From assembly GCF_001735715.1 (NCBI RefSeq), contig NZ_CP017259.1:62001-126000 (forward strand): 64,000 nucleotides of DNA, given 5' to 3'. Every line of letters starts with the position of its first letter. Position 1 is the first letter of the stretch. Made by a program: the position numbers and the translations under genes. Source of the DNA: Formosa sp. Hel3_A1_48. GTDB lineage: Bacteria > Bacteroidota > Bacteroidia > Flavobacteriales > Flavobacteriaceae. Positions 25,284-35,211 of the stretch are shown here, piece after piece. The notes under the pieces are model-generated. The model saw nothing but the letters and a program-made list of their open reading frames with translations. It did no database searches and was not told where the DNA came from.

Positions 25284-26638
25284 AATTTGACGAGTTTGAA
25301 AGCCAATCTTCAAAAGCATGGAAACAGCGTATTCAATATGAGCTTGACGGTGCGGATTTCAATACCAATCTCGTTTGGAATTCACTAGAAGGCATTGATG
25401 TCAAGCCATTTTACCACGCAGATTCAAGCGAACAGCCCCTAGCGATACCTCATCAATCAGACGGATGGAAAATTGGAGAATACATCTATGTTCAAAACAC
25501 AAAATCAGCAAATAAAAAAGCTCTAAAGTGCTTAAGTAAAGGAACTGAAAGTATTTATTTTATACTTCCAAAAGCATCTATTTGCATTGATGAGCTCCTC
25601 AATGGTATCGTTGATTTTACAGTAAGAATTTATCTAGAATTAAATTTTTCTACTGCAGATTTTTTAACAAAAATTGACACTAAATTATTTAAATCTCATT
25701 CAACTATTTTTCTTGTAAACGACTCTATCGGACACTTATGTAAAAGCGGAAATTGGTATAAAAATAAGCTTAAAGACTTCAGTGATACATTAGGATTATG
25801 CAATGCGACTGAAGGAGTGAACTCTGTGTTTTCTGTTGATATAGCACTATATCAAAATGCAGGTGCGTCAATGGTACAACAACTCGCATATGGACTTGCA
25901 CATGCACATGAGTATATTCTTGAGTATAAAGATGTTATGCCTGATCAAGTAGTATTTAAAGTTGCTGTTGGGGGAAATTATTTCTTTGAAATTGCGAAGC
26001 TTCAAGCCTTGAGATGGTTATGGGATAGCTTAATCAAAGACTACGATTTGAGCGCTAGATGTCATATTATCGCTGAACCGAGTAAACGCAACAAGACAAT
26101 TTATGAATACAATATGAATATGTTGCGTACAACGACCGAAATCATGAGCGCAGCATTGGGTAGTAGTGATACCATCATAAATTTACCCTATGATGTACTT
26201 TACCACAAAGACAATGAATTTGGCAGACGCATCTCCAGAAATCAACTACTGATTTTAAAGCACGAGAGTAAATTTAGTGCTGTAACCAACCCAACGATGG
26301 GTGCTTATTACATTGAAGAACTTACTAATCAGTTCGCAGAAAAGGCCTTAGCACTCTTTAAAGACATAGAAAAACAAGGCGGGTTTCTGAAGCAATTAAT
26401 TGATGGGACAATACAAAAAAAAATAAAGGAATATGCTAAAAAAGAACAAGATAGTTTTGACAACAATAATCAAGAGCTGGTAGGCATACATATTCAACAA
26501 AACATCGATGAAAAAATAAAAGCACAACTTGAACTTTATCCCTTTGTTAAACATCAACCGCGCAAAACATTGATTGAGCCTATCATTGCTAAAAGAATTG
26601 CAGAATCCATAGAGAAAAAGCGTTTGGGTAATGAGTAG
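25280..26638 (+). CDS. mutA: Methylmalonyl-CoA mutase small subunit
   Basis: 452 residues, resembling the (beta/alpha)8 barrel half of methylmalonyl-CoA mutase but without the cobalamin-binding domain, as usual for the small, structural subunit. Recognisable stretches are [14 protein letters not shown] near the N-terminus, [27 protein letters not shown]-like [12 protein letters not shown] and [21 protein letters not shown]. The subunit supports MutB in interconverting succinyl-CoA and (R)-methylmalonyl-CoA. Start overlaps divIC by 4 bases, end overlaps mutB by 8 bases. Confidence 0.93.
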   Translation: MKFDEFESQSSKAWKQRIQYELDGADFNTNLVWNSLEGIDVKPFYHADSSEQPLAIPHQSDGWKIGEYIYVQNTKSANKKALKCLSKGTESIYFILPKASICIDELLNGIVDFTVRIYLELNFSTADFLTKIDTKLFKSHSTIFLVNDSIGHLCKSGNWYKNKLKDFSDTLGLCNATEGVNSVFSVDIALYQNAGASMVQQLAYGLAHAHEYILEYKDVMPDQVVFKVAVGGNYFFEIAKLQALRWLWDSLIKDYDLSARCHIIAEPSKRNKTIYEYNMNMLRTTTEIMSAALGSSDTIINLPYDVLYHKDNEFGRRISRNQLLILKHESKFSAVTNPTMGAYYIEELTNQFAEKALALFKDIEKQGGFLKQLIDGTIQKKIKEYAKKEQDSFDNNNQELVGIHIQQNIDEKIKAQLELYPFVKHQPRKTLIEPIIAKRIAESIEKKRLGNE

Positions 26639-28724
26639 AAAAAATATACAACATATAAAACTCTCCTCCAATCTGAATGTCAAGAACAGTAACAGAGCAA
26701 ATACAAATATTTATTCAAAGGAAGATTTAGATCACACAAAACATTTGGGTTTTGGCGCAGGAAGCCCGCCGTTCTTGAGAGGGCCCTATTCCACAATGTA
26801 TGTAAGACGACCTTGGACCATACGTCAATATGCTGGGTTTTCTACAGCTGAGGACTCCAACAACTTCTATAAAAAAAACCTTGCAGCAGGCCAGAAAGGT
26901 CTGTCTGTGGCCTTTGATCTACCTACGCATAGAGGTTATGATAGTGATCATGAACGAGTAATTGGAGATGTTGGAAAAGCTGGAGTGGCAATTGACTCCG
27001 TTGAAGATATGAAAATTCTTTTTGATCAAATTCCATTGGACAAAATGAGTGTATCAATGACAATGAATGGTGCAGTTTTACCCATCATGGCTTTTTACAT
27101 TGTAGCAGCACAAGAACAAGGAGTAAATCTCGATGAGCTTAGTGGCACAATACAAAATGACATTCTCAAGGAATTTATGGTTCGCAACACCTACATATAC
27201 CCTCCAACTCCTTCGATGCATATTATTGGTGAGATTTTTGAATACTGCAGCAAAAACATGCCAAAATTCAACAGCATCAGTATCTCTGGTTACCATATGC
27301 AGGAAGCAGGTGCACCGCCAGAAATTGAACTGGCATATACGCTTGCTAATGGCTTAGAATATTTGAAAAAAGGGCTCGAAATCGGATTGGATATTGATAA
27401 ATTCGCTCCGCGTTTGTCGTTTTTTTGGGGTATTGGAATGGATCATTTTATGGAAATTGCTAAAATGCGTGCCGCTAGGGTATTATGGGCTAAGATTGTT
27501 AAACAATTTAATCCTAAAAACCCGAAGTCTATGGCTTTGAGAACCCATTGTCAAACAAGTGGCTGGAGTCTTACAGAACAAGATCCCTTTAACAATGTTG
27601 CAAGAACATGTATAGAAGCTACTTCAGCAGTGTTTGGCGGAACTCAAAGCTTACATACTAATGCACTAGATGAAGCTATTGCATTACCTACAGACTTTTC
27701 TGCACGAATCGCGAGAAACACTCAATTGTACCTCCAAAAAGAGACCCAAATCATCAAAACTGTTGATCCTTGGGCTGGCAGTTATTACGTAGAGTCATTG
27801 ACACATCAAATCATTGAAAAAGCTTGGGAGATAATCCAAGATATTGAACAACAAGGTGGAATGACTAAAGCTATTGAAGTTGGAATACCAAAGTTAAAAA
27901 TTGAAGAAGAAGCCGCTAAAAAACAAGCCCATATTGACTCTGGGCAAAATATAATTGTGGGGGTCAATAAGTTTAAACTAGAAAACGAGGACCCCTTACA
28001 TATATTGGAAGTCGACAATGACTTGGTAAGAAAGCAGCAAATTAATCGTTTAAAACAGATTAAAGCCAAACGAAATCAAGAGGAAGTAGATCTATGGTTG
28101 AATAAACTTAGTACTGCAGCGAGGGATAAAGGAGAAAATTTATTAGCTTTAGCAGTGGAAGCTGCAAGAGTTCGAGCAACTTTGGGCGAAATTAGTACAG
28201 CGCTTGAAACAGTATTTGGGCGGTATCAAGCAAAAATTAAATCTATTTCAGGGGTGTATAAAAAAGAATTAAAAAATGATGAGTCTTTTGAAAAAGCCAA
28301 GCTATTAGCTGATCAGTTTGCAGAGAGTGAAGGCAGGAGACCGCGCATCATGATCGCTAAAATGGGGCAAGACGGACACGACAGAGGTGCTAAAGTTGTT
28401 GCTACTGGCTATGCAGATCTTGGTTTCGATGTTGATATAGGTCCTTTGTTCCAAACAGCAGAAGAAGCAGCAAAACAAGCAGTAGAAAATGATGTGCATA
28501 TATTGGGTATATCTACATTAGCAGGAGGACATAAGACACTGGTCCCTAAAGTAATAAATCATTTAAGAAAAATGAACCGTGAAGATATTATGGTCATTGT
28601 TGGTGGCGTTATTCCCAAACAAGATTATCAAGTACTTTTCGATGCAGGCGCAGTTGCAATATTTGGACCTGGAACAAAAATAAGTGATGCTGCAATAGCT
28701 GTTTTGGAAATATTGATTAATTAG
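26631..28724 (+). CDS. mutB: Methylmalonyl-CoA mutase large subunit
   Basis: 697 residues, catalytic subunit. The N-terminal barrel has [46 protein letters not shown], the substrate loop [13 protein letters not shown] and [19 protein letters not shown]. The C-terminal adenosylcobalamin domain has [10 protein letters not shown] with the base-off lower-ligand His583, then [11 protein letters not shown] and [12 protein letters not shown]. It links propionyl-CoA from odd-chain fatty acids and branched amino acids to the TCA cycle, and shows the cell makes or takes up B12. The chaperone MeaB and the epimerase are not in the window. Confidence 0.97.
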   Translation: MSRKNIQHIKLSSNLNVKNSNRANTNIYSKEDLDHTKHLGFGAGSPPFLRGPYSTMYVRRPWTIRQYAGFSTAEDSNNFYKKNLAAGQKGLSVAFDLPTHRGYDSDHERVIGDVGKAGVAIDSVEDMKILFDQIPLDKMSVSMTMNGAVLPIMAFYIVAAQEQGVNLDELSGTIQNDILKEFMVRNTYIYPPTPSMHIIGEIFEYCSKNMPKFNSISISGYHMQEAGAPPEIELAYTLANGLEYLKKGLEIGLDIDKFAPRLSFFWGIGMDHFMEIAKMRAARVLWAKIVKQFNPKNPKSMALRTHCQTSGWSLTEQDPFNNVARTCIEATSAVFGGTQSLHTNALDEAIALPTDFSARIARNTQLYLQKETQIIKTVDPWAGSYYVESLTHQIIEKAWEIIQDIEQQGGMTKAIEVGIPKLKIEEEAAKKQAHIDSGQNIIVGVNKFKLENEDPLHILEVDNDLVRKQQINRLKQIKAKRNQEEVDLWLNKLSTAARDKGENLLALAVEAARVRATLGEISTALETVFGRYQAKIKSISGVYKKELKNDESFEKAKLLADQFAESEGRRPRIMIAKMGQDGHDRGAKVVATGYADLGFDVDIGPLFQTAEEAAKQAVENDVHILGISTLAGGHKTLVPKVINHLRKMNREDIMVIVGGVIPKQDYQVLFDAGAVAIFGPGTKISDAAIAVLEILIN

Positions 28725-28733
28725 CTATATTTA
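28704..28733 (+). promoter_or_regulatory. Possible promoter of the ParA-like fusion gene
   Basis: TTG at 28704-28706 (inside the end of mutB), a 19-base spacer, then TATATTTA at 28726-28733, one mismatch from TAnnTTTG. It would give a leader of about 60 bases before the ATG at 28800. Confidence 0.4.
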
Positions 28734-28799
28734 CAAGCCTTTACCTACCAATTTCTTCGTCTCAAGATTTTAAAGTGCAAGTTGATCCCCAAATCGATT

Positions 28800-29894
28800 A
28801 TGCTGAAATCAAAAACAATTGCAATTGCAAACCAGAAAGGTGGTGTAGGTAAAACCACCACGGCTATTAACCTGGCCTCTGCCTTAGGTATTCTCAACCA
28901 TAAAGTCCTCTTGATTGACGCTGATCCACAAGCTAATACAAGTTTAGGATTGGGAACAAAAATTCCGTGTGAAAAATCCTTGGTCCATCTTTTTGACGAA
29001 AAGAGCAGTGCACTACAACAAATCACGCAAACACATAGCCCAAACCTAGACCTAATCCCCAGTTCAGTGAACTTGGCGGATTTGGAAATCAATAACATAA
29101 ACAAAAATGTCTTTAAGCTAAAAAAAGCGCTTGATGGAATAAAAAACAAATACGATTACCTAATAATAGACTGTTCCCCTTCACTTGGTTATATATCGGT
29201 TAACTCATTTATTGCTGCAGATTCTATTTTAATTCCTATCCAATGCGAATATTTAGCGATGGAGGGTCTAAACAAACTATTGAAAACCATCAAAGAAATA
29301 AAAGTAAATTTTAATAAAGAGCTCGAAATAGAAGGCTTTTTGATTACTATGTACGATAAACGCTTAAAACACAATCAACACATCATAAACGAACTCAAAG
29401 CGTATTTTGATGATTTAGTTTTCAAAACTGTCATCAAAAGAAACGTAAGTTTGAGTGAAGCTCCAAGCTTCGGAACCAACATTTTTGACTATAAAATTGA
29501 AAGTATTGGTTCTGAAGATTACCTAAATCTATCCCGTGAAATAATTACAAACCGAAATAAGATGAAAAACACAACAAAAACACTCGGAAAAACAATCCAG
29601 CAAATCATGAACGACAACAAAGAAACTAATGTTGTTGAAACGTCAATACGTAAGAACCATTTAAAACACTTTGAACCTTTTGACGTAAAAAAGAAAAACT
29701 TTAATAAACTTAAAAATTTGACCAAGGAAGAGGTTATAAAACGTCTAGGACTAGTTTACAACGACATACACTCAAATATCTGGATGTACCGCGTTTCGGA
29801 AAGAGCTACGGTTTTTAGAAAGAATTTCCTATACTTAACTTTCATCAATAATCGAGTTCACTCGATAGAACTAAGACGCTTCAGACGTGGGTAA
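28800..29894 (+). CDS. ParA-like ATPase with C-terminal BamE/SmpA-like domain
   Basis: 364 residues. The first about 250 form a complete ParA/Soj ATPase: deviant Walker A ANQKGGVGKTTTAINLA, Walker A' region LIDADPQANTSLGLG, Walker B IIDCSPSLGY, IQCEYLAMEGLNKLL and RNVSLSEAPSFG, close to the ParA encoded next door. A Lys/Asn-rich linker (about 255-305) leads to about 58 extra residues beginning LTKEEVIKRLG, with WMYRV and YLTFINNRVHSI. This resembles the BamE/SmpA pattern (MTxxxVxxxLG ... WxY ... LxFxxGxV); the match is by eye. The ATG at 28800 is preferred over a TTG at 28782. It lies just upstream of parA-parB, so a partition-related role is plausible but unproven. Confidence 0.85.
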   Translation: MLKSKTIAIANQKGGVGKTTTAINLASALGILNHKVLLIDADPQANTSLGLGTKIPCEKSLVHLFDEKSSALQQITQTHSPNLDLIPSSVNLADLEINNINKNVFKLKKALDGIKNKYDYLIIDCSPSLGYISVNSFIAADSILIPIQCEYLAMEGLNKLLKTIKEIKVNFNKELEIEGFLITMYDKRLKHNQHIINELKAYFDDLVFKTVIKRNVSLSEAPSFGTNIFDYKIESIGSEDYLNLSREIITNRNKMKNTTKTLGKTIQQIMNDNKETNVVETSIRKNHLKHFEPFDVKKKNFNKLKNLTKEEVIKRLGLVYNDIHSNIWMYRVSERATVFRKNFLYLTFINNRVHSIELRRFRRG

Positions 29895-29958
29895 AATTCA
29901 AAGATAAAAATTGTTGAAAACCTTATAAATATTGATTTTAATTCCACGTAAATAATTG

Positions 29959-29966
29959 TATTTTTG
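29959..29966 (+). promoter_or_regulatory. -7 promoter box of parA-parB
   Basis: TATTTTTG, full match to TAnnTTTG, 23 bases before the parA ATG. A TTG at 29932-29934 is 24 bases upstream, one more than the usual spacing. Confidence 0.6.
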
Positions 29967-29989
29967 AAGGTACAAAAGGTCTAAACTCC

Positions 29990-30772
29990 ATGGGTAAAAT
30001 CATAGCAATTGCAAATCAAAAAGGCGGCGTAGGAAAAACTACAACAACGGTCAACTTAGCAGCTTGCCTAGGAGTTCTTGAAAAAAAAGTTTTACTCATC
30101 GATGCCGATCCTCAGGCCAATGCTAGCTCAGGACTTGGTATTAATGTTGAAACTGTTGAAAAAGGGACTTATCAATTATTAGAACACGATTGTACAGCAA
30201 CAGAGGCCATACAAAAAACTACAGCAGCTAATGTTGACATCATACCAGCCCACATAGATCTTGTAGCCTCAGAAATAGAACTCGTTCAAGTTGAGAAACG
30301 CGAATATATGCTCCAGAGCGCACTCAACTCTGTAAAAGATCAATACGATTTTATTCTAATCGATTGTGCTCCATCTTTGGGATTGCTAACCTTAAACGCA
30401 CTGACAGCAGCAGATTCAATTATTATACCCATTCAATGTGAGTACTTCGCTTTAGAAGGCTTGGGAAAACTACTCAACACCATAAAAAGTGTACAAAGAA
30501 TCCACAACGCTAATTTAGACATTGAAGGCCTTTTGCTTACTATGTATGATTCTAGGCTAAGATTGTCAAACCAAGTAGTTGAAGAAGTTCAAAATCACTT
30601 TCATGATATGGTGTTCAAAACTATTATACAACGAAATGTGCGGCTGAGCGAAGCTCCAAGCTTTGGAGAAAGTATAATTAATTACGATGTTAATAGTAAA
30701 GGTGCTTCAAATTACTTAAGTTTGGCCAAGGAAATCATCAGTAAAACATTAGCTAATGGCAAAGGCGATTAA
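29990..30772 (+). CDS. parA: Chromosome partitioning ATPase ParA (Soj)
   Basis: 260 residues, the standard chromosomal ParA. Deviant Walker A QKGGVGKTTTTVNLA with the signature Lys (K..GKT), LIDADPQANASSGLG, Walker B LIDCAPSLGLLTLNA, IQCEYFALEGLGKLL and RNVRLSEAPSFGESI. It dimerises on DNA with ATP and drives segregation of ParB-parS complexes. It overlaps parB by 17 bases. No convincing parS was seen in the window. Confidence 0.97.
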   Translation: MGKIIAIANQKGGVGKTTTTVNLAACLGVLEKKVLLIDADPQANASSGLGINVETVEKGTYQLLEHDCTATEAIQKTTAANVDIIPAHIDLVASEIELVQVEKREYMLQSALNSVKDQYDFILIDCAPSLGLLTLNALTAADSIIIPIQCEYFALEGLGKLLNTIKSVQRIHNANLDIEGLLLTMYDSRLRLSNQVVEEVQNHFHDMVFKTIIQRNVRLSEAPSFGESIINYDVNSKGASNYLSLAKEIISKTLANGKGD

Positions 30773-31655
30773 AAAACAAGCTCTGGGACGCGGACTTTCT
30801 GCACTCTTGAACGAATCTACAAATGATTTTTCAAAAGTTGACCAAAAGGTAGCTAAAACTGCTGTAGGCTCCATCACAGAAATTGAACTAAATTCAATTG
30901 AAGTCAACCCTTTCCAACCGCGTTCAAAATTTAATGACGAGCAACTAAAAGAACTTGCAGCATCTATTCAAGAATTAGGGGTTATTCAACCGATTACTGT
31001 TCGTAAAATAAATGAAAATAAATTCCAACTACTTTCAGGCGAACGCCGTTTTAGGGCTTCAAAAATATTAAACAAAACAAGTATTCCTGCATACATTCGT
31101 CTAGCAAATGATCAAGAGGCTTTGGAAATGGCATTGGTGGAAAATATCCAAAGACAAGATCTTGACCCTATCGAAATTGCTATGAGCTATCAACGACTCA
31201 TGGAGGAAGTAAAGCTAACTCAAGATCAGATGAGCCAAAGAGTTGGAAAAAAACGATCAACGATTGCCAACTACCTTCGTTTGCTAAAACTTGATCCTAT
31301 TATTCAAACAGGAATGCGGGACGGCTTTATAAGTATGGGCCATGGTCGTGCCATAATAAACGTTCTAAAATCAACAGACCAACTTTCTATTTACGAACAA
31401 ATTATCGCCAAAAAATTATCTGTTCGTGCCACAGAAGACCTCGTTAAAAGTCTAAACAATCCCAAATCATTTCCAAATAAAAACGCTCCAAATACTCCAA
31501 GCTTTGTCAAAAACGGAATCGCTGTAATATCTGATTTCTTTGGTAAAAAAATTAATATAAAAATGGGGAAAAAGGATAATGGCACCATAAGCATTCCTTT
31601 TCATTCCAAAGAAGATTATAAGCGTATTTTAAAACTTTTGAAGGGTGATCAATAG
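30756..31655 (+). CDS. parB: Chromosome partitioning protein ParB (Spo0J)
   Basis: 299 residues. N-terminal ParA-interacting GRGLSALLNE, ParB/sulfiredoxin CTP-binding domain with IEVNPFQPR, LKELAASIQELGVIQPITVR, LLSGERRFRAS and the family box MALVENIQRQDLDPIE, then a helix-turn-helix (TQDQMSQRVGKKRSTIANYLRLLKL) that reads parS. The C-terminal part is the dimerisation domain. It clamps onto DNA around parS and is moved by ParA. The end overlaps the DUF5683 gene by 11 bases. Confidence 0.96.
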   Translation: MAKAIKKQALGRGLSALLNESTNDFSKVDQKVAKTAVGSITEIELNSIEVNPFQPRSKFNDEQLKELAASIQELGVIQPITVRKINENKFQLLSGERRFRASKILNKTSIPAYIRLANDQEALEMALVENIQRQDLDPIEIAMSYQRLMEEVKLTQDQMSQRVGKKRSTIANYLRLLKLDPIIQTGMRDGFISMGHGRAIINVLKSTDQLSIYEQIIAKKLSVRATEDLVKSLNNPKSFPNKNAPNTPSFVKNGIAVISDFFGKKINIKMGKKDNGTISIPFHSKEDYKRILKLLKGDQ

Positions 31656-32229
31656 ATTTAATGCTACATTATTTTGCCTTTTTATTTGCCTGGCAACTCT
31701 AGCGCAGAGCAACAAGGACGAACTAAATGAAACTGTCAGTCAAAACAAAAAAAACACATCTAGAGCATTAGACCCACTTCGGCCTGCTAAAGCAGCATTT
31801 TACTCAGCTGTTTTGCCTGGTCTTGGCCAAGCCTATAACAAAAAATTTTGGAAAATCCCTATTGTATATGGAGCAATAGGAACTGGATTGTATTTCTATT
31901 TAGACAACAATAAATTATACAAACAATACCGAAATGCGTATAAACGGCGCTTAGCTGGATTTACAGATGATGAATTTTATGGCCCTGGGGATACACCTTT
32001 TTTGTCGGACGAAGCCCTTATAAGGGCACAACGCACCCTTAAAAGAAATAAAGAACTTTCTATGTTGGTAACTGTTGGCCTTTATGTATTGAATATTATT
32101 GAAGCCAATGTTGATGCACATTTACTGCAATATAATTTAGATGAAAATTTAGCCCTAAAACCTTTTATGGATTTCAATAATCCAAATTATACAACTCAAA
32201 TAGGTCTTTCCTTAGATATTAAATTTTAA
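31645..32229 (+). CDS. DUF5683 domain protein, exported
   Basis: 194 residues. N-terminal signal-like segment ending near LATLAQS, then the DUF5683 core PAKAAFYSAVLPGLGQAYNKKFWKIPIVYGAIGTGLYFYLDNNKLYKQYRNAYKRRL (about 50-105), followed by two more hydrophobic helices. The LPGLGQAYN stretch recalls TM2-type membrane proteins. The function is unknown; the family is confined mainly to Bacteroidota and regularly sits between parB and dapB. The start is probably the GTG at 31645, overlapping parB. Confidence 0.82.
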   Translation: MINRFNATLFCLFICLATLAQSNKDELNETVSQNKKNTSRALDPLRPAKAAFYSAVLPGLGQAYNKKFWKIPIVYGAIGTGLYFYLDNNKLYKQYRNAYKRRLAGFTDDEFYGPGDTPFLSDEALIRAQRTLKRNKELSMLVTVGLYVLNIIEANVDAHLLQYNLDENLALKPFMDFNNPNYTTQIGLSLDIKF

Positions 32230-32232
32230 GTT

Positions 32233-32937
32233 ATGAAAATTGCTTTATTAGGCTATGGTAAAATGGGAAAAGTAATTGAAAAAATTGCAATTGACAGAGG
32301 ACACGATGTGGTATTGAAAATTGACAAAAATGACAAGTCATTTGATATTAGTAAAGCTGACGTTGCTATAGACTTTAGTGTGCCTGCTGCTGCAGTAGGA
32401 AACATTAGTATGGCCTTAAACAACAAAGTCCCTGTTATTTCCGGAACAACAGGCTGGCTGGATCAGTTTGAAGAAATAAAAACCCTATGTAAAAAAACAA
32501 ATGGAGCATTTATATACGCTTCTAATTTTAGTTTAGGAGTAAATTTATTTTTTGAACTCAACAAAGTTTTAGCAAAAATAATCACACCATTTGACGATTA
32601 TAATGTACAAATTGAAGAAACACACCACACTCAAAAACAGGATGCTCCATCTGGAACAGCCATTACATTGGCTGAAGGCATCGCAGATGTATCTAATTAC
32701 AAAGGATGGACATTAAGCCCTAAAAATGAGCCTAATAAAATTGAAATTGAAGCCAAACGTATAGAAAATGTTCCAGGCACCCACAAAATCAATTATGGTT
32801 CTGAAATCGATTCAATAGAAATTATTCATACAGCACATAATAGAAATGGTTTTGGATTGGGTGCAGTTGTAGCAGCCGAATGGATAGTAGGTAAAAAAGG
32901 GATATTTTCAATGAAAGACGTGTTAAATATTAAATAA
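32233..32937 (+). CDS. dapB: 4-hydroxy-tetrahydrodipicolinate reductase
   Basis: 234 residues. N-terminal NAD(P)-binding GYGKMGK (7-13), the DFSVP and SGTTGW stretches, ASNFSLGVNLFFEL, and the catalytic/substrate motif EETHHTQKQDAPSGTAITLAE. It makes tetrahydrodipicolinate for lysine and meso-diaminopimelate, hence peptidoglycan. It is somewhat shorter than proteobacterial DapB (about 270) in the nucleotide domain, as is usual in this clade. Three bases after the DUF5683 gene. Confidence 0.95.
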   Translation: MKIALLGYGKMGKVIEKIAIDRGHDVVLKIDKNDKSFDISKADVAIDFSVPAAAVGNISMALNNKVPVISGTTGWLDQFEEIKTLCKKTNGAFIYASNFSLGVNLFFELNKVLAKIITPFDDYNVQIEETHHTQKQDAPSGTAITLAEGIADVSNYKGWTLSPKNEPNKIEIEAKRIENVPGTHKINYGSEIDSIEIIHTAHNRNGFGLGAVVAAEWIVGKKGIFSMKDVLNIK

Positions 32938-32987
32938 GTTTGTAACAAATTTTAAAGCCTTACAACAAATATTAAAACTAAAAGAAT

Positions 32988-34589
32988 ATGACATCAGTAC
33001 AGTGGTTTAATTTTATTTTGATTCTGCAACTAATACACGGGCTTGGGACATGGAAGTTATACCAAAAAGCTGGACGAAAAGCCTGGGAGGCCTATGTACC
33101 AGTTTACAATGCGCTCGTCCTTTTCAAAATATTAAACAGACCATGGTACTGGATATTCTTTATTTTCTTACCAGTGATTAATTGTGTGATGTTCCCTGTG
33201 ATTTGGGTTGAAACAGCAAGAAGCTTCGGCAAAAACACAACAAAAGACACTGTATTAGCTGTGCTCTCCCTAGGTTTTTACAACTACTATCTAAATTATT
33301 TCTTAGACCTAAATCATATAAAAGATAGAGAACCTGAACCAAAATCAACTGCTGGCCAGTTTGTCAATTCTATTCTTTATGCTATTGTAGTAGCAAGCAC
33401 AGTTCATATCTATTTTTTACAACCCTTTATAATACCATCCTCTTCTCTAGAAAAATCGCTTTTAGTTGGTGATTTTCTTATAGTGAGTAAAATGCATTAC
33501 GGACCGAGAATACCAATGACAACTGTTAGTTTTCCGATGGTACACGATACAATTCCTTTAACTGGAAAAAAATCTTATTTGTTTAGTGACAAAATTGAGG
33601 AAAAAAACACGTCCTGGAAAAATATGTTTCAACTCCCCTATCTGCGAATTCCAGGGTGGGAAAAAATAAAACGCAATGAAATTGTAGTATTCAATCAGCC
33701 CGCTGACACACTTTTGGATATGAACGACTTTACACCTGATCGAAATTATTACAAACCCATAGATAAAAAAACTAATCTAGTTAAGCGCTGCGTTGGTATT
33801 TCTGGAGATACACTTCAAATTATTGATGGCTATGTTTACATAAACGGAATAAAGAATGAGCTTCCTGGACGTGCGCGCTTGCAGTTTTCATACAAAGGCA
33901 AAATTAAGGAAGGAAAACGCTTTAGTAGATCTATCTATAACCGCTTAAAAACATATTACGATATAACTGATGGTTTTGGCAACAACAGTACTGATTTTGA
34001 AGTTTCAGCAGCAACAAAGGAATCTATAGAATTATTAAAAAAGCACCCAAGTGTAGCTAGCATAGAACGAAAAATAAGAGCTAAAGAAGAAATCGATAGA
34101 GACATGTTCCCACACGACCCTGAATTCAATTGGAATATGGATCAATTTGGGCCAATTTACATTCCTAAAAAAGGAGCGACCATTGAAGTAAACACATCCA
34201 ATTTGCCTTTATACAAACGCCTCATCTCAGAATACGAAGGAAACTCTATTTACGCTAAAGGGAATGTGGTATACATAAATGGAATAGAAGCTACATCATA
34301 TACATTTAATCAAAATTACTACTGGATGATGGGGGACAACAGAAATGGTTCACTTGATGCACGTCGTTGGGGATTTGTTCCAGAAAATCATGTGGTGGGT
34401 AAGCCAGTATTTATTTGGATGAGTTGGAATACACATGGCAAAGGACTTAATAAAATAAGATGGGATCGTGTCTTTACTACGGTGCATGCCGATGGTCCAA
34501 GAAGATCCTACCTAATTCCTTTTGTTATACTCTTACTCATCAACTACGGCTACAAAAAATGGAAGAACTATAAAAACACAGCGGCCTAA
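32988..34589 (+). CDS. lepB: Signal peptidase I
   Basis: 533 residues, long for LepB but typical of Flavobacteriia. An N-terminal set of membrane segments (about 1-130) precedes the catalytic domain. The nucleophile Ser is in FIIPSSSLEKSLLVGDFLIV, with Leu in place of the usual Met after it. The general-base Lys is in NLVKRCVGISGD. A roughly 150-residue insert lies between this part and the conserved C-terminal box MMGDNRNGSLDARRWGFVPENHVVG. It removes signal peptides of exported proteins, including the several exported proteins in this window. Five to nine bases upstream of the WbqC-like gene. Confidence 0.95.
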   Translation: MTSVQWFNFILILQLIHGLGTWKLYQKAGRKAWEAYVPVYNALVLFKILNRPWYWIFFIFLPVINCVMFPVIWVETARSFGKNTTKDTVLAVLSLGFYNYYLNYFLDLNHIKDREPEPKSTAGQFVNSILYAIVVASTVHIYFLQPFIIPSSSLEKSLLVGDFLIVSKMHYGPRIPMTTVSFPMVHDTIPLTGKKSYLFSDKIEEKNTSWKNMFQLPYLRIPGWEKIKRNEIVVFNQPADTLLDMNDFTPDRNYYKPIDKKTNLVKRCVGISGDTLQIIDGYVYINGIKNELPGRARLQFSYKGKIKEGKRFSRSIYNRLKTYYDITDGFGNNSTDFEVSAATKESIELLKKHPSVASIERKIRAKEEIDRDMFPHDPEFNWNMDQFGPIYIPKKGATIEVNTSNLPLYKRLISEYEGNSIYAKGNVVYINGIEATSYTFNQNYYWMMGDNRNGSLDARRWGFVPENHVVGKPVFIWMSWNTHGKGLNKIRWDRVFTTVHADGPRRSYLIPFVILLLINYGYKKWKNYKNTAA

Positions 34590-34597
34590 TAGCATTG

Positions 34598-35209
34598 ATG
34601 AGTCTGATTTATCCTTCTTATATTCCAAGTATTGCAAACTATATCATTTTTGTACAAAACAAAAATATCGTTTTTGAGATGCATGATAATTATCAAAAAC
34701 AAACTCTTAGAAATCGATGCTACATCTATGGAGCAAATGGCCAATTAGGACTACACATTCCTGTGCATTACTCACAATTAAATAGACAGAAAACGAGTGA
34801 GATCCGTATAGATAACAGTACAAATTGGAAAAGTATACATTGGAAATCTATAGAAAGTGCATATCGAACTTCACCCTTTTTTGAATTTTATGAGGATGAA
34901 TTAAAACCTCTTTTTAGCAAAAAAAGTGACGAATTGACGTTCTTTAACCTTGAATGCATCAGTCGAATTAATGAGTGTTTAGATTTTAAACTCAATTATA
35001 GTATGTCAAAAACTTTTAAAAAAAAATACGATGGTAAAGACTATAGATTTTTAATTGAAACAAAAAATAATAATTCGATTAAAACCGAAGCTTACATCCA
35101 AGTATTTGAAAACAAACATGGTTATTTACAAAACCTAAGTATCTTAGATTTATTATTTAATTTAGGACCAGAAACACTTCTTTACATCAAAAATCATCCT
35201 GCAGTTTAG
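34598..35209 (+). CDS. WbqC-like family protein
   Basis: 203 residues. WbqC-family stretches: YPSYIPSIANYIIFVQ near the N-terminus, KQTLRNRCYIYGANGQLGLHIPV, and WKSIHWKSIESAYRTSPFFEFYEDELKPLF. Family members occur in O-antigen or other surface-sugar clusters, but the reaction is unknown. The gene is regularly found right after lepB in Flavobacteriia, as here. The ATG at 34598 is preferred to the TTG one codon before it. Confidence 0.85.
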   Translation: MSLIYPSYIPSIANYIIFVQNKNIVFEMHDNYQKQTLRNRCYIYGANGQLGLHIPVHYSQLNRQKTSEIRIDNSTNWKSIHWKSIESAYRTSPFFEFYEDELKPLFSKKSDELTFFNLECISRINECLDFKLNYSMSKTFKKKYDGKDYRFLIETKNNNSIKTEAYIQVFENKHGYLQNLSILDLLFNLGPETLLYIKNHPAV

Positions 35210-35211
35210 AG

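Noticed and set aside
25280-26638. Pseudogene call for mutA because it lacks the cobalamin domain
   Set aside because: The small subunit of heterodimeric methylmalonyl-CoA mutase normally lacks a functional cobalamin site.
28745-29149. 134-codon open frame antisense to the ParA-like gene
   Set aside because: Covers the reverse of the Walker motifs; an obvious shadow.
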